This document shows, piece by piece, positions 39,421 through 51,943 of a DNA stretch of 64,000 nt. Origin of the DNA: Channa striata (taxonomy: Eukaryota > Chordata > Actinopteri > Anabantiformes > Channidae); contig CM065170.1 in assembly GCA_033026295.1 (NCBI GenBank), forward strand, positions 15,200,040-15,264,039, given 5' to 3'. The position numbers and the translations under genes are program-made. How positions within the stretch are numbered: the stretch's first letter is position 1; the number at the start of each line of letters is the position of its first letter. Under the pieces are notes generated by a model, which was given only the letters and a program-made list of their open reading frames with translations, searched no databases and was not told where the DNA came from.

Positions 39421-40328
39421 GGGTGAAAAGTATTACACCCAGGGAGCAAAGTTTAGTGTGTAAAGGATGTTGCTTTAGTGCAGAATCAGAAGACGGTGCA
39501 GGTTCTGGTTGTTAACAAGAAGGTGAGTCAGGAAAGGAAAGGATGTGCTACAGTAGGTGTCACATGTGTGTGAGCGCAGTGCAGCATTCCTGGGGTTCAG
39601 GTTCGCTGTGCAGCTCCAACATTCCATCAAGGGCGACAGAACGCCACAGCGACAGATTTGCATACAGAACAAAGCCACCCGCAGGCTAGGCCAGTGGGAC
39701 AGAATCCTGCTCCTGCAGCCCCTCCCCTCCTCTAGCCATACTGTGCACTCACACACACAAATCTCACAAACATGCACGCACCGGCACAAACCCTGGGAGT
39801 ACGCGTGTGTGCACCTGTCAGGGGTTAGCTGACACCTCTGCTGCTGGCAAAGCAGCTCCTCATTAGCATGGCTGTGATCTAGGGGTCCCCAAGGGTCCCA
39901 GCCTCCTCACCCCCTTCCTTCCTCCACCCCACTACACCTCTGCTCCTCTCCTCCTTCTCACATCTCTCATCCGTCCCCCTACTCCTCATCCTTCTTCATC
40001 CGTGCTCCGCTCCCCTCCGCTCTGATGGCTCGCTTGTCACAAAGGTTGCTAATCAGAAGACACAGGGCCACAGAGATCAACAGTATGTTCCTGCGTGCGT
40101 GTGCTTCCCGGGCGTAATGGAGCTCGGACAGTACACTGCAGCGTGGGCCTGGCGAGCAGTGGCTGACTGTCACACATGTGTAGGAAAACAAAGAGGGAGA
40201 TGGAGAGAAAAGAAAAAGGAGGAGAGAGACTGTGGAGGGTGGCAGTAGCAGGCAGGGGGTAAGGCTCTCACACAGTGTGACTGGCTCCATGCTAACTCGA
40301 ACCAGCTTTGGCCTGCTAACCATATACA

Positions 40329-40330
<2 letters not shown>

Positions 40331-40409
<79 letters not shown>
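40331..40409. repeat. Long pure (TG)n microsatellite
   Basis: 79 bases of uninterrupted TG (about 39.5 units), the longest simple repeat in the window. It is in intron 2. Alternating purine-pyrimidine sequence of this length can adopt Z-DNA and is likely to vary in length. Confidence 0.98.
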
Positions 40410-40410
<1 letters not shown>

Positions 40411-41623
40411 TGCAGCCAACATGAGCAGCTGAAAAGCAGGAGAGACGATTTAAAGCAACAGTCCTCGTTACAGTATCTGTGACTGAAAGCAGTGAGCGAA
40501 ACATGTTCTCCTTCACTATCTTCATGTATCTCATCACTTTACTCTCTCTGTTTCTCGCTTCTCTCCCAGGTACACACTAACCACCTGTACAAGGTATCTG
40601 GGTACTCCACCCTGACCTTCATGCCTCCTGGGATGCGGGTCAAATGAACAATAAAAGGGATCAGGTATCTTCAACAAGTTGATCACAGGCACACACACAC
40701 ACACACAAACACACTGAGCGAGCCCAGCTGTACGACAATGCATGTGTGGAAGAGGCTCTCATGTAGCACGACGCAGGGAGCATGTTACCGCCATGAGGCA
40801 AGCTGTTCCAGCTAGGGCACAGGGGACGCGCTGTGAAAAATAACTGGAAAGACCTCTCTGTCAGTGAAGAGCTATGACTTTTGGCTCAGCTTCTAGGACA
40901 AAGAGGGAGGGAGAAAGAGGGACTGATATAGAGACAAAAAAAAAAAAAAGATGCGGCAGAAAAAGAAAAAGGGAGCTGCGTAAAGTGCATTAGCTAAGCT
41001 CTCGTAACTGGTCCCAGTGCCTGTGTGTGTGTGTTTTGGGTTGTGTGCACACACTTGTGGGGTCTGCCGTCTGTCATGTGACACTGACAAATGGAGGACG
41101 CTCAGTGGTGCTCGTGGTCCCAAGAAGATGTAAGAGAGAGGAGCAAGATGGAGGAAAAGATGAAAGGTAGAAAGAAAACAAGTGAAGAAGGAAAAACAGC
41201 AAAGGAAGGAAGAGAGCTGCAGACAGCAGCGGAGCAGAGGAAGAATGGCTTTGTTTCCCTTTATCACCTGAATTTCCATTTTCACTAGAACCACATTTTC
41301 TCGTAGCAACATCCGATCATTTTACCATTACACAGCAGGGTAAACAGATGACATCACATGAAAAGAAATGAACGACGCAACGGCATCATTAATAGAAGTG
41401 TTGAATTAAAGCTAAAGTCCAACAGTGGCTCAGATGTGTGGAGAGAGAATCAGAGAAACAAAAAAAAAACCCAAAATGTTTGGATAGGTGAAGACAAAAA
41501 CTCAAGCTGCTTTGACAATGAAATAGAGACTGACTTTGTGGACTCACATTATGTTTGTTCTCGGTTTTACATCCAAATGAGCTGCAGTTATACCCCTCGG
41601 GGGTTCTCACTTTGTCCAGAAAG

Positions 41624-41660
41624 TCAATTTCCTATTCACTGCCAGCGAATAGGAAATTGA
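41624..41660. repeat. Perfect 14-bp inverted repeat, 9-nt loop
   Basis: Left arm TCAATTTCCTATTC (41624-41637), loop ACTGCCAGC, right arm GAATAGGAAATTGA (41647-41660). After one mismatch, three more pairs form outward. It lies in intron 2 and could fold as a hairpin in the pre-mRNA. It could also be a MITE remnant or a chance event. Confidence 0.9.
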
Positions 41661-43039
41661 GTTTGACATATGAGTGACATGTGGATTCTGTTTTGCGGCT
41701 TTATTAAATTTTTCACTGGGTCAATCATTTCATGCAAACAATGCATGAAATGTGTTGGGTGAGTAAGGGAGTGCGAAAACGTGCCTTTACTGTCTCAGCC
41801 TTGATCAGTTCAATTAAACCAAAGCAAAGTGTTAAACACAGGGATACGGAGCGCTCATCTCATCCTGTGATAAGCACGTGTCATTTCGCATATCTCCAAG
41901 GCTGCACCTTCTGCAGTGACGTGTCACATGTGCACACCTTCGCCTTACCTCTTGTGGCACAGAGATAAAGGGGGAGCAAAAGAAAAAGAGGAAGAAATAG
42001 TGCTGTTGTGTATTTTTTGTGTGATGAACAGCGTGTGAACATAGTCGCGTGCTAATTGTGTGTATCTCGGTCGACCATTCTGTGACAGGGTGCTTCTTTC
42101 AGCGGTAGTAACGGTCCCCAGCTGGGTTTTGCCCATTGGAGCCAAGCATCCAGTCCCACTTAACTAGCAGCCCACAGGAAAATACCATCGTGGCCCTGAA
42201 TGCAGCACACAAACCCAAACAGCCCGCTATAAAATCTCCCCCTCACATGCTTCAGACATGGCGTGGAGTCCATTCCGGTGACGGGGAAAGAGAGCCTGAG
42301 CACTCACAAGCTTTTTCATTATTACTCCGCAATTTCTCCACTTTAATATTTAATTTTGGCTACTTAGGAGAAAGTGCTTTTTCCTTCATGCTCAAACACA
42401 AAGCAGAGGCTGGGAGCACCACAGGAGAGAGCACAAGGAGGGCTGCATCATTTGACACCAATTTGCAAACTATCTAATTAGTGTTAGCTTACTAAACCCG
42501 AGGAACAAAAAAGGGGAGTGTGTTCATAATAAAAAGGGGAGCCCAGGTATTCAGCAATCTGTGCGCATGAAGCCCATTTTGAAAAGCAGGATGTGGGTAT
42601 GTGATGTCTTCAGAAGTCTCGTAGCAATGGCTTGGCAATTTGGGGGAAAATATTTATTCAGTTCTCGCTTGCAGAGAATAAAAGAAGAATCAATACCACT
42701 CTCGTATTTGTCCAAAACATTATAGGGCTAAATCCAGGAGTGGATTAATATAATATAACTTAGGAAGTGTAAAAACAACCTGTTGTGTTTTTACCAGAGT
42801 GGGAGTTGCTTGTACTAATTCTTGCCACAGAGCAGTGACATCATGGAGTCTCGCCTTGTTGTTTTTACCACTTCTGTTTCATGAAGGATTAAACCAGATA
42901 TAATATTTTCATTAGTGAGCTTTAGAGGTGCTGCTAGATGGATTTTGTTACTTTTCAGACAGAGCCAGCCCACCTGATTCATTTTCCTAACAGCCTGCTG
43001 CATGACATGTATGAGAGCGATGAAAATAAATATCCTCAT

Positions 43040-43330
43040 TTCCCAATTAATTGTTTCATCTGTAGGCTATGATTCAATTTCCGCCTTAATATGCCGTAAT
43101 GTGTAGCACTGCTAAATCCCAGACCCTCAAGTTATTTAGGACAATTTTAAAAAGGCTGCAGATAAAATGCACTGTGAACTCCAATCTAATACAATCAAAT
43201 GAATGTACACAAGATAATTGAGTTAAGCTTGTATGCGGAATATCCTGCTCCCCAGTCTACGAGGTCCTGTTGTGATCCAGTGAAGGCCGGCGGCACAACA
43301 TTATTAGCATTGCAACGGTCATGTCTCCAG
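43040..43330. promoter_or_regulatory. Candidate intronic regulatory element (intron 2)
   Basis: A repeat-free AT-rich block inside intron 2, lying between microsatellite-rich stretches, with ATAATTGAG and CAATCTAAT-type motifs. Suggested by composition only. Confidence 0.2.
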
Positions 43331-46104
43331 GTAATTTCTGTTCTCTCTCTCTAATGGGTCCTGAAACTCAGGTACTGCACTCAACATTCAGGTGTGTCAA
43401 ATCATCTCTTAGCTTTCACTTAACCTTGAATGCTCCGCGCACATTCCAATGCAGACATGTATTGTACACATCCAGCTCCTATTTACAGTACGAAGTGACG
43501 TGCGTGTGCGTGCGTGTGTGTGATGGGGCTGAGTTTGGCCCCAGGCCTCTCCCTGTGGGTTCCGTGTGGCCTCTCCCTCTGTCTCTCTCTCTCATTTCTG
43601 TCTTTCTTTTTCTCGTTTTCTCTCTGTCTTTCTGGCTGTTATCACACTGATACATTTCCTGCTCCTGGCACGGCTCCTGCATAGCTTATGGTTAAAGAAA
43701 GCTTTCATCTCCCTAGCGCCTTTAGGACACATACACACACACAAACACACTCACACCCACGCATATACAAGTGCTGGTACGGGCCAGCGCTGCCCCGCCA
43801 GACCACAGGCCCAGACAAGCTCCACTGGGACCAATCACCCTGATAACATCTTAGGCTTTATTTCATTTTTGGCTTAGTCTGTTCTGCTCTGGGAAAAACA
43901 GACACAGAGAAGAGGGTTTTCTGAAAAAAAAAAAAAAACTATGGATTATGCCAGTACAGAGAGAGAGTATAGCCCTTAACCTTGAGCGGTTTACTCCCGT
44001 GTCTGTACTGCTGTCTATGGACATGACAGTGCAAGCCCTCTTTCATCAAGAAACAGACCTGAGCTGACTGTTTCTTGTTCTCGGAGTTGGCAGTACAGGT
44101 TTTATGAATTAAAATGAAAGTAAGAAGAAGTTAATAAAACATACTCAGACTTATGAATAAAAACAGCAGGATAATTATTAACTGCCCCACATGTAAAGGG
44201 TAAATACTAAAATTCTAGTCATGAAAATGTTTTGGCTTTATTTCCTCAGGTTTATGTGCCTCCATCCGCCAATATATTAATGTGGTAAATAATAAAATAC
44301 TTTTGTAATATTTAACATGCATGTTTTTCTATATATAAATTGTGCCTGTAACTCCTGACAAAAATGATTAATAAATAAACATCATGTGTATAATATGTGT
44401 TGTCCAGAAGAACATTAGCACAGTTTCTGCAATTAAATGCTGATAACAAGTTTTTCAAATGTATTTATTTTATATTATTGGGTCACTAAATACTAATGAA
44501 TTCACGTTGTGGTAGAAGCAAAAATCTCAGATATGTATGTAAATCAAAACCTGCGTAAATGAAACCAACCCTATCAGCATGTAAGTGAGAAAATGTGTTT
44601 TCAATTTTTTGTTTGAACTGAACCTTTTTCATTTTGCAAAACATTTTTTGCCATTCTTACAACTTTTACTGCTTACAGTAAAGAGCTACTGTGTACGTCA
44701 GGACCGTGTAGTGTGTATGAAGCTTGTATCAATATGTGTGTGTTTTTTTTTCTTCCTTTTGCGCGGTAGACGTTGTTCCTGGAACAGCACTGATTTACGT
44801 TTAAGTGACAAACCAACATAAAGGCAGCTTATGTTCATCATGTGTTTGTGCCTAGTGTTCGCTCGTGGAGTAATTGCTCAAGACAAATAAGTGGATGAAA
44901 TAAGGGGAATCGTAAGTGTACCATGAAAGGCTTTCAATATCTCTTGTGGTGAAGCAGCCTGTAAAAGGAAAAATATGGCTATAAACGCTGTCTCCTCATT
45001 TTCTTCTCCCACAGTTCCACCCAATCAGAGAGAGACGCTAATAAGATAAGAGGTAAGGAACAACAACAGTATAGCAAGTAGGATTACCCCTGTCCGACCG
45101 GCTAACAAGCACCATTTCTTTTCCTTTTCACAAATACTAATGTAACCCTTTTCCTTCCAAAAGAAAGCTAGAAGCAAAAAAGAAAAAACGAGAGTGAAAA
45201 CCCTGGTCAGAAAATCTCCCCTTTTACTCCTGAAAGGCCTGTATTATATGTTGTGCACTAACGTGTGGCAGACTACACAATAACTGAACACACACAGACT
45301 CACGAGGATTTTATCTGCATGTCTGAGGAGAGTTTCCACAGCAGGAGAAAGGTGCACAGTGCTGAGCGGGTTCGCTTCTAGGGTGTCGCTTGTGTGTGTA
45401 TTTGAAAGTGTGCATACATGTGCATACTCATACTGTAATTACAGCGGATTCTTTATAAAACTTGCCACATTACTCCGCACTAATGAAAGCACACCTGTTA
45501 TCGCATGTCACCACGAGAGAGGAGAAGCAAGAGGTAGCTCACATAACCACAGTGCCGCAGTCAAATTACCTTGATTATAGCTATTTTTGCAAAGAACATA
45601 AACACGTTCACAGATTCCCACTGACACAAGACAACTTATGGTCCATAGAGACCATGAAGCTCACATCAGCACTTCACTCAGAGCTCCACACAAAGCAGAA
45701 GAGTGTTTGTGTTGAATACCAAAGCGCCATCATCACTCTCCATGCTTAGCAGGGACAGGGTGTGAGGTTTCTAATGCCTCTTAAGTAAGGCTGTTAAGGA
45801 GCAAAGAGTCCACACATCTGGAAGACACAGCCAGTCGGCACATGCTGAAAGTTAGCGGTGGCGCTCGCAGTCCAAATTAGTGGCGAGTTTTATTCTCCCG
45901 CTGTGGTAGGAAAATATCAAATCTGCTGCCATATGAGTGCCATAAAGCTGGCTGTGGAGCGTTTGATGCCTTCATGTGGGAGCCTTTAAGCTGTGCGTGT
46001 ATGTGCATGTGTCTGTGTGTGCATGATTGAGTTTGGTGGAAGATGCAAACCTTAATGTGAGATGGGAGCCATTGTATGCATTCCTGCATGCACATATAGG
46101 CTAC

Positions 46105-46108
<4 letters not shown>

Positions 46109-46142
<34 letters not shown>
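46109..46142. repeat. (TG)n microsatellite
   Basis: About 17 TG units in intron 2. An opposite-sense CA tract of similar length follows at 46406-46439, so the two arms could pair. Confidence 0.97.
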
Positions 46143-46143
<1 letters not shown>

Positions 46144-46404
46144 TTCTTGTTTGTGTGTGTGTACTCCTACATGCATGCTTCCATTTTCTGAATTAATTTG
46201 TGAATGTACATTTCTTGCTGTGGGTGTCAGGTGGCTGTGGCGGTGTGCATTTGCAGCTGTGCCCTTATAGACTTAGTTGACCCTGTTGGGTGCAGCAGAC
46301 AGACTGAGTCAGACAGCCCCTGGGGTGGTCTTGTCTGAGACACAATGTTATGGGCCAGCAACACAAGGGGCCCGTACACAGGCAGAAATATGTATACTGT
46401 AATT

Positions 46405-46405
<1 letters not shown>

Positions 46406-46439
<34 letters not shown>
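46406..46439. repeat. (CA)n microsatellite
   Basis: About 17 CA units, the complement of the TG tract at 46109-46142. Confidence 0.97.
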
Positions 46440-46443
<4 letters not shown>

Positions 46444-47404
46444 TAGACATACAAATAGTGACCTAATGACTGCAAATGGAACCCTTAATTTTTAAGCTAA
46501 GGCGAAGGGTTTGTTCAGCTGTGTGTTTCTAGAGGATCAACTTCAGTGGTCGGGTGCAACTCTAAAGGACAGTAATAAATGTTTTTTAATTAACTGCTTA
46601 GAAATGAATGGTTCATTTGCAACAAAAGGGAAATACATCCTTGTGCGATAAATTACTGACTCTTTAGTCACTGCAAGTTTCTGCTCGGCAGGGTCGGGGA
46701 CACCATTCCGCTAACGAAGATGCCATTATATACGTAAAAATTCACAAATGCAATATATGGGATTATTAGTTCTTTTGTGTATTGAGAACGCATAATTTTT
46801 CTTCCAAACACAACATGTACCCATGTACCCATGCACTGCAGGAATCTGCGTTAAATACTTAAAGCCATCAGCAAAGTTATGAAATCTTCTCAAGACATGG
46901 CGAATATACCACTGATCTCACACAATCTTTTTCTCCCTTTCTTCATTTTATTTCCCCTTAAACGCAAAAACAAAAAAACATGTATGAAAAAGAAGAATCA
47001 CGACAGCATGTGTGTACATGTTGTTCGAAAGAAATGTGTATTCAAATGAGGAAGGTGTGTACTCCAGTTTTTTTCCCACAGAGTAATAAGGAAATATTTG
47101 CCACTTAAGAAAGCTGTGCAACAAGCACGTGCACACACAAATAAGAAAAAATAAACAAATTGATGCCTAACATTAGACATACACACACACACACACACGC
47201 ATATTCCCTGGCAAGCATACAACGCACTTGTAAGAACACATAAACACACACAGATTGCACCACAAATGCAAAAGCATGAACGCACGAGACGCACTTGCGG
47301 GCACACACACATACACAAACATGCACACACCACCTTCACAACTGCCACCACGTAACCCCTAATCACAACCCCAGAGCTTGGACATCAAATGAAACAAGTT
47401 TAAA

Positions 47405-47560
47405 AAAAAATCATCAGGAGTAATTAACGCATTTTCATATGCAAATGTGATTAATGCAAAACTACAAAGTCATTATGCAAATCGACTTTTCCTTGAGCCT
47501 CTGTACAAATATTCACAGCTCAAATCAGGGATCAGTCTCGCCATCTTTCTTTTTTTATCT
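47405..47560. promoter_or_regulatory. Octamer-pair element in intron 2
   Basis: Contains TAATTAACG at about 47421 and two perfect POU octamers, ATGCAAAT, at 47439-47446 and 47475-47482 on the same strand, with a related taatgcaaaa between them. Three octamer-like cores in about 45 bp is unlike the rest of the intron. POU/OCT binding is inferred. Confidence 0.3.
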
Positions 47561-48599
47561 CTACCCCTCTCCCTCTTCCTCTATCTTTCTCTTTCTCTCT
47601 CTCTTGGAGTAGAGATAATACGTAAGTAGCATGTGAAGTTATTTCTAACTCACGCAGTGTGTGTGTTTTCATGCGATGGACCGGGGCTATGGCATTACGC
47701 CGCCTGCCTACTGATTACTGGCTGCTTGGCACTGGAGCGAGACAGGGAAGCCGGCGTACAGGGGAAGGTATGAATATGCAAAAGCCTGATTGCTTTTCAT
47801 GATTAAAGCCTATTTAATATGGAAATGAGAGCAAGCCAGGTGATTAAAGGAGCATTGGGTGGTGGGGCAAAAAAAAAAAAAAAGATTGGTGGAGTAACAG
47901 AGATAGAAAAGAAAAGAGAGGAAAAGAGAGGAGATAGACACCTTCAAAGTCCACATCGGCAGAGAGGTGTGGAAACTGGGATGTCACAGCTATTTAGTGA
48001 CAGCAGCAGTTGCGGCAAGTGTTGAATTTTTTGACCTGTGCGGACACAAAGGTCGTTGTCAGTTTTAATCCGTTTTGTAGGCTACACCACATGTTATCAT
48101 CCAGAAACAACTATGACTCATTTTTTTAAAAAATCCCTCATCGCTCATTAACTTGAGAACCAAAAACGATTTTATCACATTAAAAAGCTCCCGAGCCTTC
48201 AGCACACTTTCACACCCACAGAATTCTGTGTATGTAGGTGTGATAGTTCTGAAGTGACGGGCATTTCATTTCAAGTCTTTGATCGTGAATCCAGAGCCTC
48301 TTCGCTGGAGCTAAGAAGTCCACTATCAGTATCACACTCAGCTTGTAAATATCTCCCTGCCCCAAAAAAACAACAACTACTAACCAATGGAAACCGTCAG
48401 ACTAATATAGTGATGTGGCTGTTTTGCCCGCAAATGTGACAGCAAAGACATCAGAGGTGGACAGAGAGAAAACAGAGAAGGATGTTGCTGTGGTTCACAT
48501 GGTCTCATGAAATATTTACCGTATGATCTCTATACACAATGTTTGTGAGTGAGAGAGGACGAGACAGAGAGGGAGAGAGAGAGGGGTTGTCATGATGTG

Positions 48600-48755
48600 A
48601 CTCCCCCCTTATGTACTGGATGTCTTAAAGTACTCCAAGGGGGCTCGGCGGCCGTCCTGGGAGGAGTTCAAAGCAGGGCCAGGGTCGTCTTAGCGTGGTA
48701 ACACTCCCCTAGCGACAACCCCTCGCTTGCCCGATGACACGCATCATTCTTCACA
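48600..48755. promoter_or_regulatory. CpG-richer island in intron 2
   Basis: A short patch rich in CpG (ggctcggcggccgtcc, agcgacaacccctcgc) about 3 kb downstream of exon 2 in transcriptional direction. No exon consistent with the phase-1 junctions could be recognised. It may be an intronic promoter, enhancer or unrecognised alternative exon. Confidence 0.2.
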
Positions 48756-49644
48756 GACACTACACACACATATACTTATACGCGAATTCACACACGCGCG
48801 CGCGAACACATATTAACATACTCTGACAAAGCCCACACATATACACGCAGAGTGCATGCATCAGCAGAAGAAACTCAGGAAAAAAAAATAGCAGGGCACA
48901 GAAGGGCCATTTTTCATCGACGCCATGTGTGTGAAAGAGTGTGCACGTGTGAGTGTGTGTTTGCACCTTTTTGGGGGTTGAATATGCTAGCCTTGCAGCA
49001 TGTTTGCAGTTTAAGCAAGCGGGCTGACAGACAAAGAGGCCAGACAGGATGTTATAAAACACAACTAGGTGAAAAAAAAAAAAAACCCAATCCAGGGGAG
49101 GAAAGGGTTAAGAGTTCTGCATATGGCACAGCATTTCCTGCACGCTACGGTACATAACGTGGATGTATGTGCAGGTACGATGCATGCGCTCGCTTCCCTT
49201 CTAGTGTCTTTTTGACCACCTGTGCCGCACATAATTGTGCATATTCGAGCTGCAAAGTTCTCATTACCACGTGCAGGCAAATGTGATGATATTTCCTGTG
49301 CGTGTGTGTGAGAGTGTGTGTGTCTGTGAGTGTGCTGCTAACACATTGGACTTAATTAGACCTAATAATGTAATCTAATTTGGTTGAAACTTGAGACTGC
49401 CTTGAGTGGCAATCTAATGTGTTGAACAAAGCTCTCCTCCTCCCTTTCATTTGGGGCTTCGAGTGCTTTCATGTCCTGTTCTCTTAGTGATAAGACTGTC
49501 GGTCTGAGTGACTAACTGACTGTCGCTCTAACAGGCTGACTCACTCACTAACTCTGCCTAAACGTTCATTCTCTGACCACCTAAAAGACAAAACGCCGTG
49601 TAAAATGCAATGAGTCTTCTTTATTGCATAAGCTTCTAAATGAG

Positions 49645-49669
49645 TTTTTTTTTTTTTTTTTTTTTTTTT
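49645..49669. repeat. Poly(T) homopolymer
   Basis: 25 consecutive T on the plus strand (A on the transcribed sense), in intron 2. It may be the tail of an old retroposon, but no body was recognised. Confidence 0.97.
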
Positions 49670-51087
49670 GCTGCAACTGGGCTTCTAGGCTGTTTAACCC
49701 TCATTACATTTCCAGAGTATAACTGAAAAATTTGACAATTCACAAAAGCCACATCACTATCAAAAATGCATGAGACACTGTCAAACTGATTGAATATTTA
49801 TTCTTATTTTTACAATCAATGTGTTGTCTCCTGAGAAATGTCTGCGTGTCTGACTCTAAAACAAGCAATGCCTATGACTTTTTATTTTCTGAAATTAGCA
49901 GTGACATCCAAAACTGTGCTGTCACATATTGTTTGTGATCTCCCCCAATAAATTCTTCTTGCTACAAAAGATGGTGGCCACACACAGCTGCTGGCCACAC
50001 GCAGAAACTGTGCATGTGCGCTGACTTCTGCAGTGATGACAACACACGTCTCCACCAGCTTTGATTCTAAAATGAACAAAACGTGTACATATACAATCTG
50101 TGTCCAAGAAAAAAAAAACATTTAGCAATATTTCACACAGCAGCTTAACCTTAAAAGATCCTACAAGTAACAGCCGAGTGAGTGTGTGCCACGCGAAAGT
50201 GAATTAAAACTAATGCAAATGTATATAGGGTTCTTCTGCTACTCAGTATAAAGCAGAGCTGCTTCTCTCTTGTGTTTTAAATTTTGATGCAGATGCAATC
50301 TGATCACATTAGGTGAGAAAATGTGCTTACTGTAACAGTTTTTAGCACTCGAGTGTAATAAGAAACTGGTGTGCACCTGCTGTGAGGCCAAACAACCACA
50401 GCCTGCTGTCACAGCGTCTACAGAAAGCCTGCATTCACACCTTTTAGACTGATTCTCCTAGTCTACCATTGCTGTGCAAATATATTATGAACCAGTAGAA
50501 CCACCTAGGTTATTTGGATGCGTGGCGGTGGTTGAGTAAGACTTTTTTCTTTCTGTGTGGATCTTTACTTTCGCTTTACTTTTTGCAAAACTTTTATTTT
50601 GAAGGACTGTTCTTTATTTTGTCGAAACAAAAAGCATGAACAACAGAATATTAGATAAAAGTCTTTCCTTAACAATTCACCTCTCATGACAAATGTGTGC
50701 AACACTGGGGTGACTGTGTAATTTTTTTTTTGACACAATTGTGCCCTGTAACTTTTACAACAAAGCCATCGCTCCTCTCTAACCCAGTCATTCTTAGTCT
50801 ACCGGAGTCTGTGTAATCCTGGATAGCCTTCCCAGCTTTTGGGTGTGATGGTGACTGTCTCCTCTGATAACTTTGAACTGGTTTCCCTGCAGCGCTGGCA
50901 GTCTACAACCCCCCCAGCCAGATGAACGGCCTTGCAGCTTTATTAATCCCCTTCTCCTCACCACGCACACAGATGAATTTTAATCAGCTTTCTTAACCTT
51001 TTTTTCATATGCTGCAGGATTTCTTTACAAACACTTAGACACGTGATGTACACTCACACAGGCAAAAAAAAATAATAATAATAACAA

Positions 51088-51090
<3 letters not shown>

Positions 51091-51123
<33 letters not shown>
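51091..51123. repeat. (CA)n microsatellite
   Basis: About 16 CA units, roughly 440 bases downstream of the exon 2 donor in transcription. Confidence 0.97.
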
Positions 51124-51125
<2 letters not shown>

Positions 51126-51562
51126 TGGGCGTCTCCTCTATCACCTTCTTCCTTGCCTTTCACAATTGGTTTCAGCTGAAGAAGTCCTTCAGGCCTGCCA
51201 GTGTGTGTTTGCTCCGGTGGATGTGTGGTGTGTGTGTGTGATGTTTTACTTAGAATGGAGCAGAATAGACACATAGTGCAGCTCTCACTAGCTCTAATGA
51301 AATCATCCCAGGCTACATTAATCCCTCCTGAAGGCCACTGTCAAAATAACAAGCAGCTGGGATTCTTTAAAGAGACCTATCTGTCTTGAACAGGTGAGGA
51401 GAGATGTGTTCATGTGTATGTTTTGGCACTATGTGTGTGTGTTGATGACATGTGCCTCTATACTGACTAAGAGAGCTCTCTTCACGCTGTGAGTTTGCAA
51501 TAGAGCTTCTCATTGGTTTGTTCAAATCGCCCTGCTTCTGCAGTGTGTTCCAGTCTGCGTAC

Positions 51563-51943
51563 CTCCTCTCTCCTGTTTGGGGCAGATCCCTTTGGCCGGT
51601 GTCAGCCTCCTCTGCTCATCCTCTTCTCCTCCAGGGGTCACTTGGACACCCACCTCAACGGGAATGGACCCTCTACTGAGCTCCAGCGACCTGGCCCTAG
51701 GAGAAATCGGAATGCCATTGATGCCGCCGCTCTCCCCGGGCTTGGAGAAAGACCCCGGTCTGCTCCCGGACCCTCGGCACAGACGGCGCTTGTGCTCGAT
51801 GAAAACCAGGATATCGCCCAGAGGGAAGTTGGTCTGGCACTGACCGCAGGTCAGCAGATCATGCTCCCCGGGTCCTGCCCTCCGAGGGCTTGGGGTGGAT
51901 GGCTCAGGAGATGAGGATCCTGCTCCTGAATCATGATTGGCCT
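51563..51943 (-). CDS. bcl11b: bcl11b-type coding exon 2 with C2HC zinc finger
   Basis: Internal exon of 381 nt (127 codons, phase 1 at both ends), encoding residues 22-148. It contains HDLLTCGQCQTNFPLGDI followed by LVFIEHKRRLC, the N-terminal C2HC finger (C54, C57, H72, C77) that in the BCL11 family mediates self-association. It then has VEVGVQVTP and LTPAKGICPKQE, both matching BCL11 exon 2. The donor is GAGAGAGGAG|gtacgc. The acceptor is a tandem cagcag: the distal AG gives E-A-N-H, which matches the mammalian EADH start, and the proximal AG would add one Ala (exon start 51946). The residues before the finger (26-49) are Ser/Pro/Gly-rich and do not resemble the acidic stretch of mammalian BCL11B. 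Splicing to the terminal exon gives KQERG-DKDEPSS, in place of the human KQENIA-GKDEPSS. Confidence 0.93.

Larger units (their letters stand above)
35432..51562 (-). other. Intron 2 of the bcl11b-type gene
   Basis: An intron of about 16.1 kb, bounded by donor G|gtacgc (51562 side) and acceptor ttcttctgtag| (35432 side), in phase 1. It contains many TG/CA microsatellites, homopolymers at 36219-36241 and 49645-49669, one degenerate interspersed repeat, a 14-bp inverted repeat at 41624-41660, an octamer pair near 47.44-47.48 kb and a CpG-richer block at 48.60-48.75 kb. No counterpart of the mammalian alternative exon 3 was recognised on the minus strand by eye. Confidence 0.85.

Noticed and set aside
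51513..51914. 133-codon plus-strand frame
   Set aside because: It is antisense to exon 2, which is clearly coding on the minus strand.
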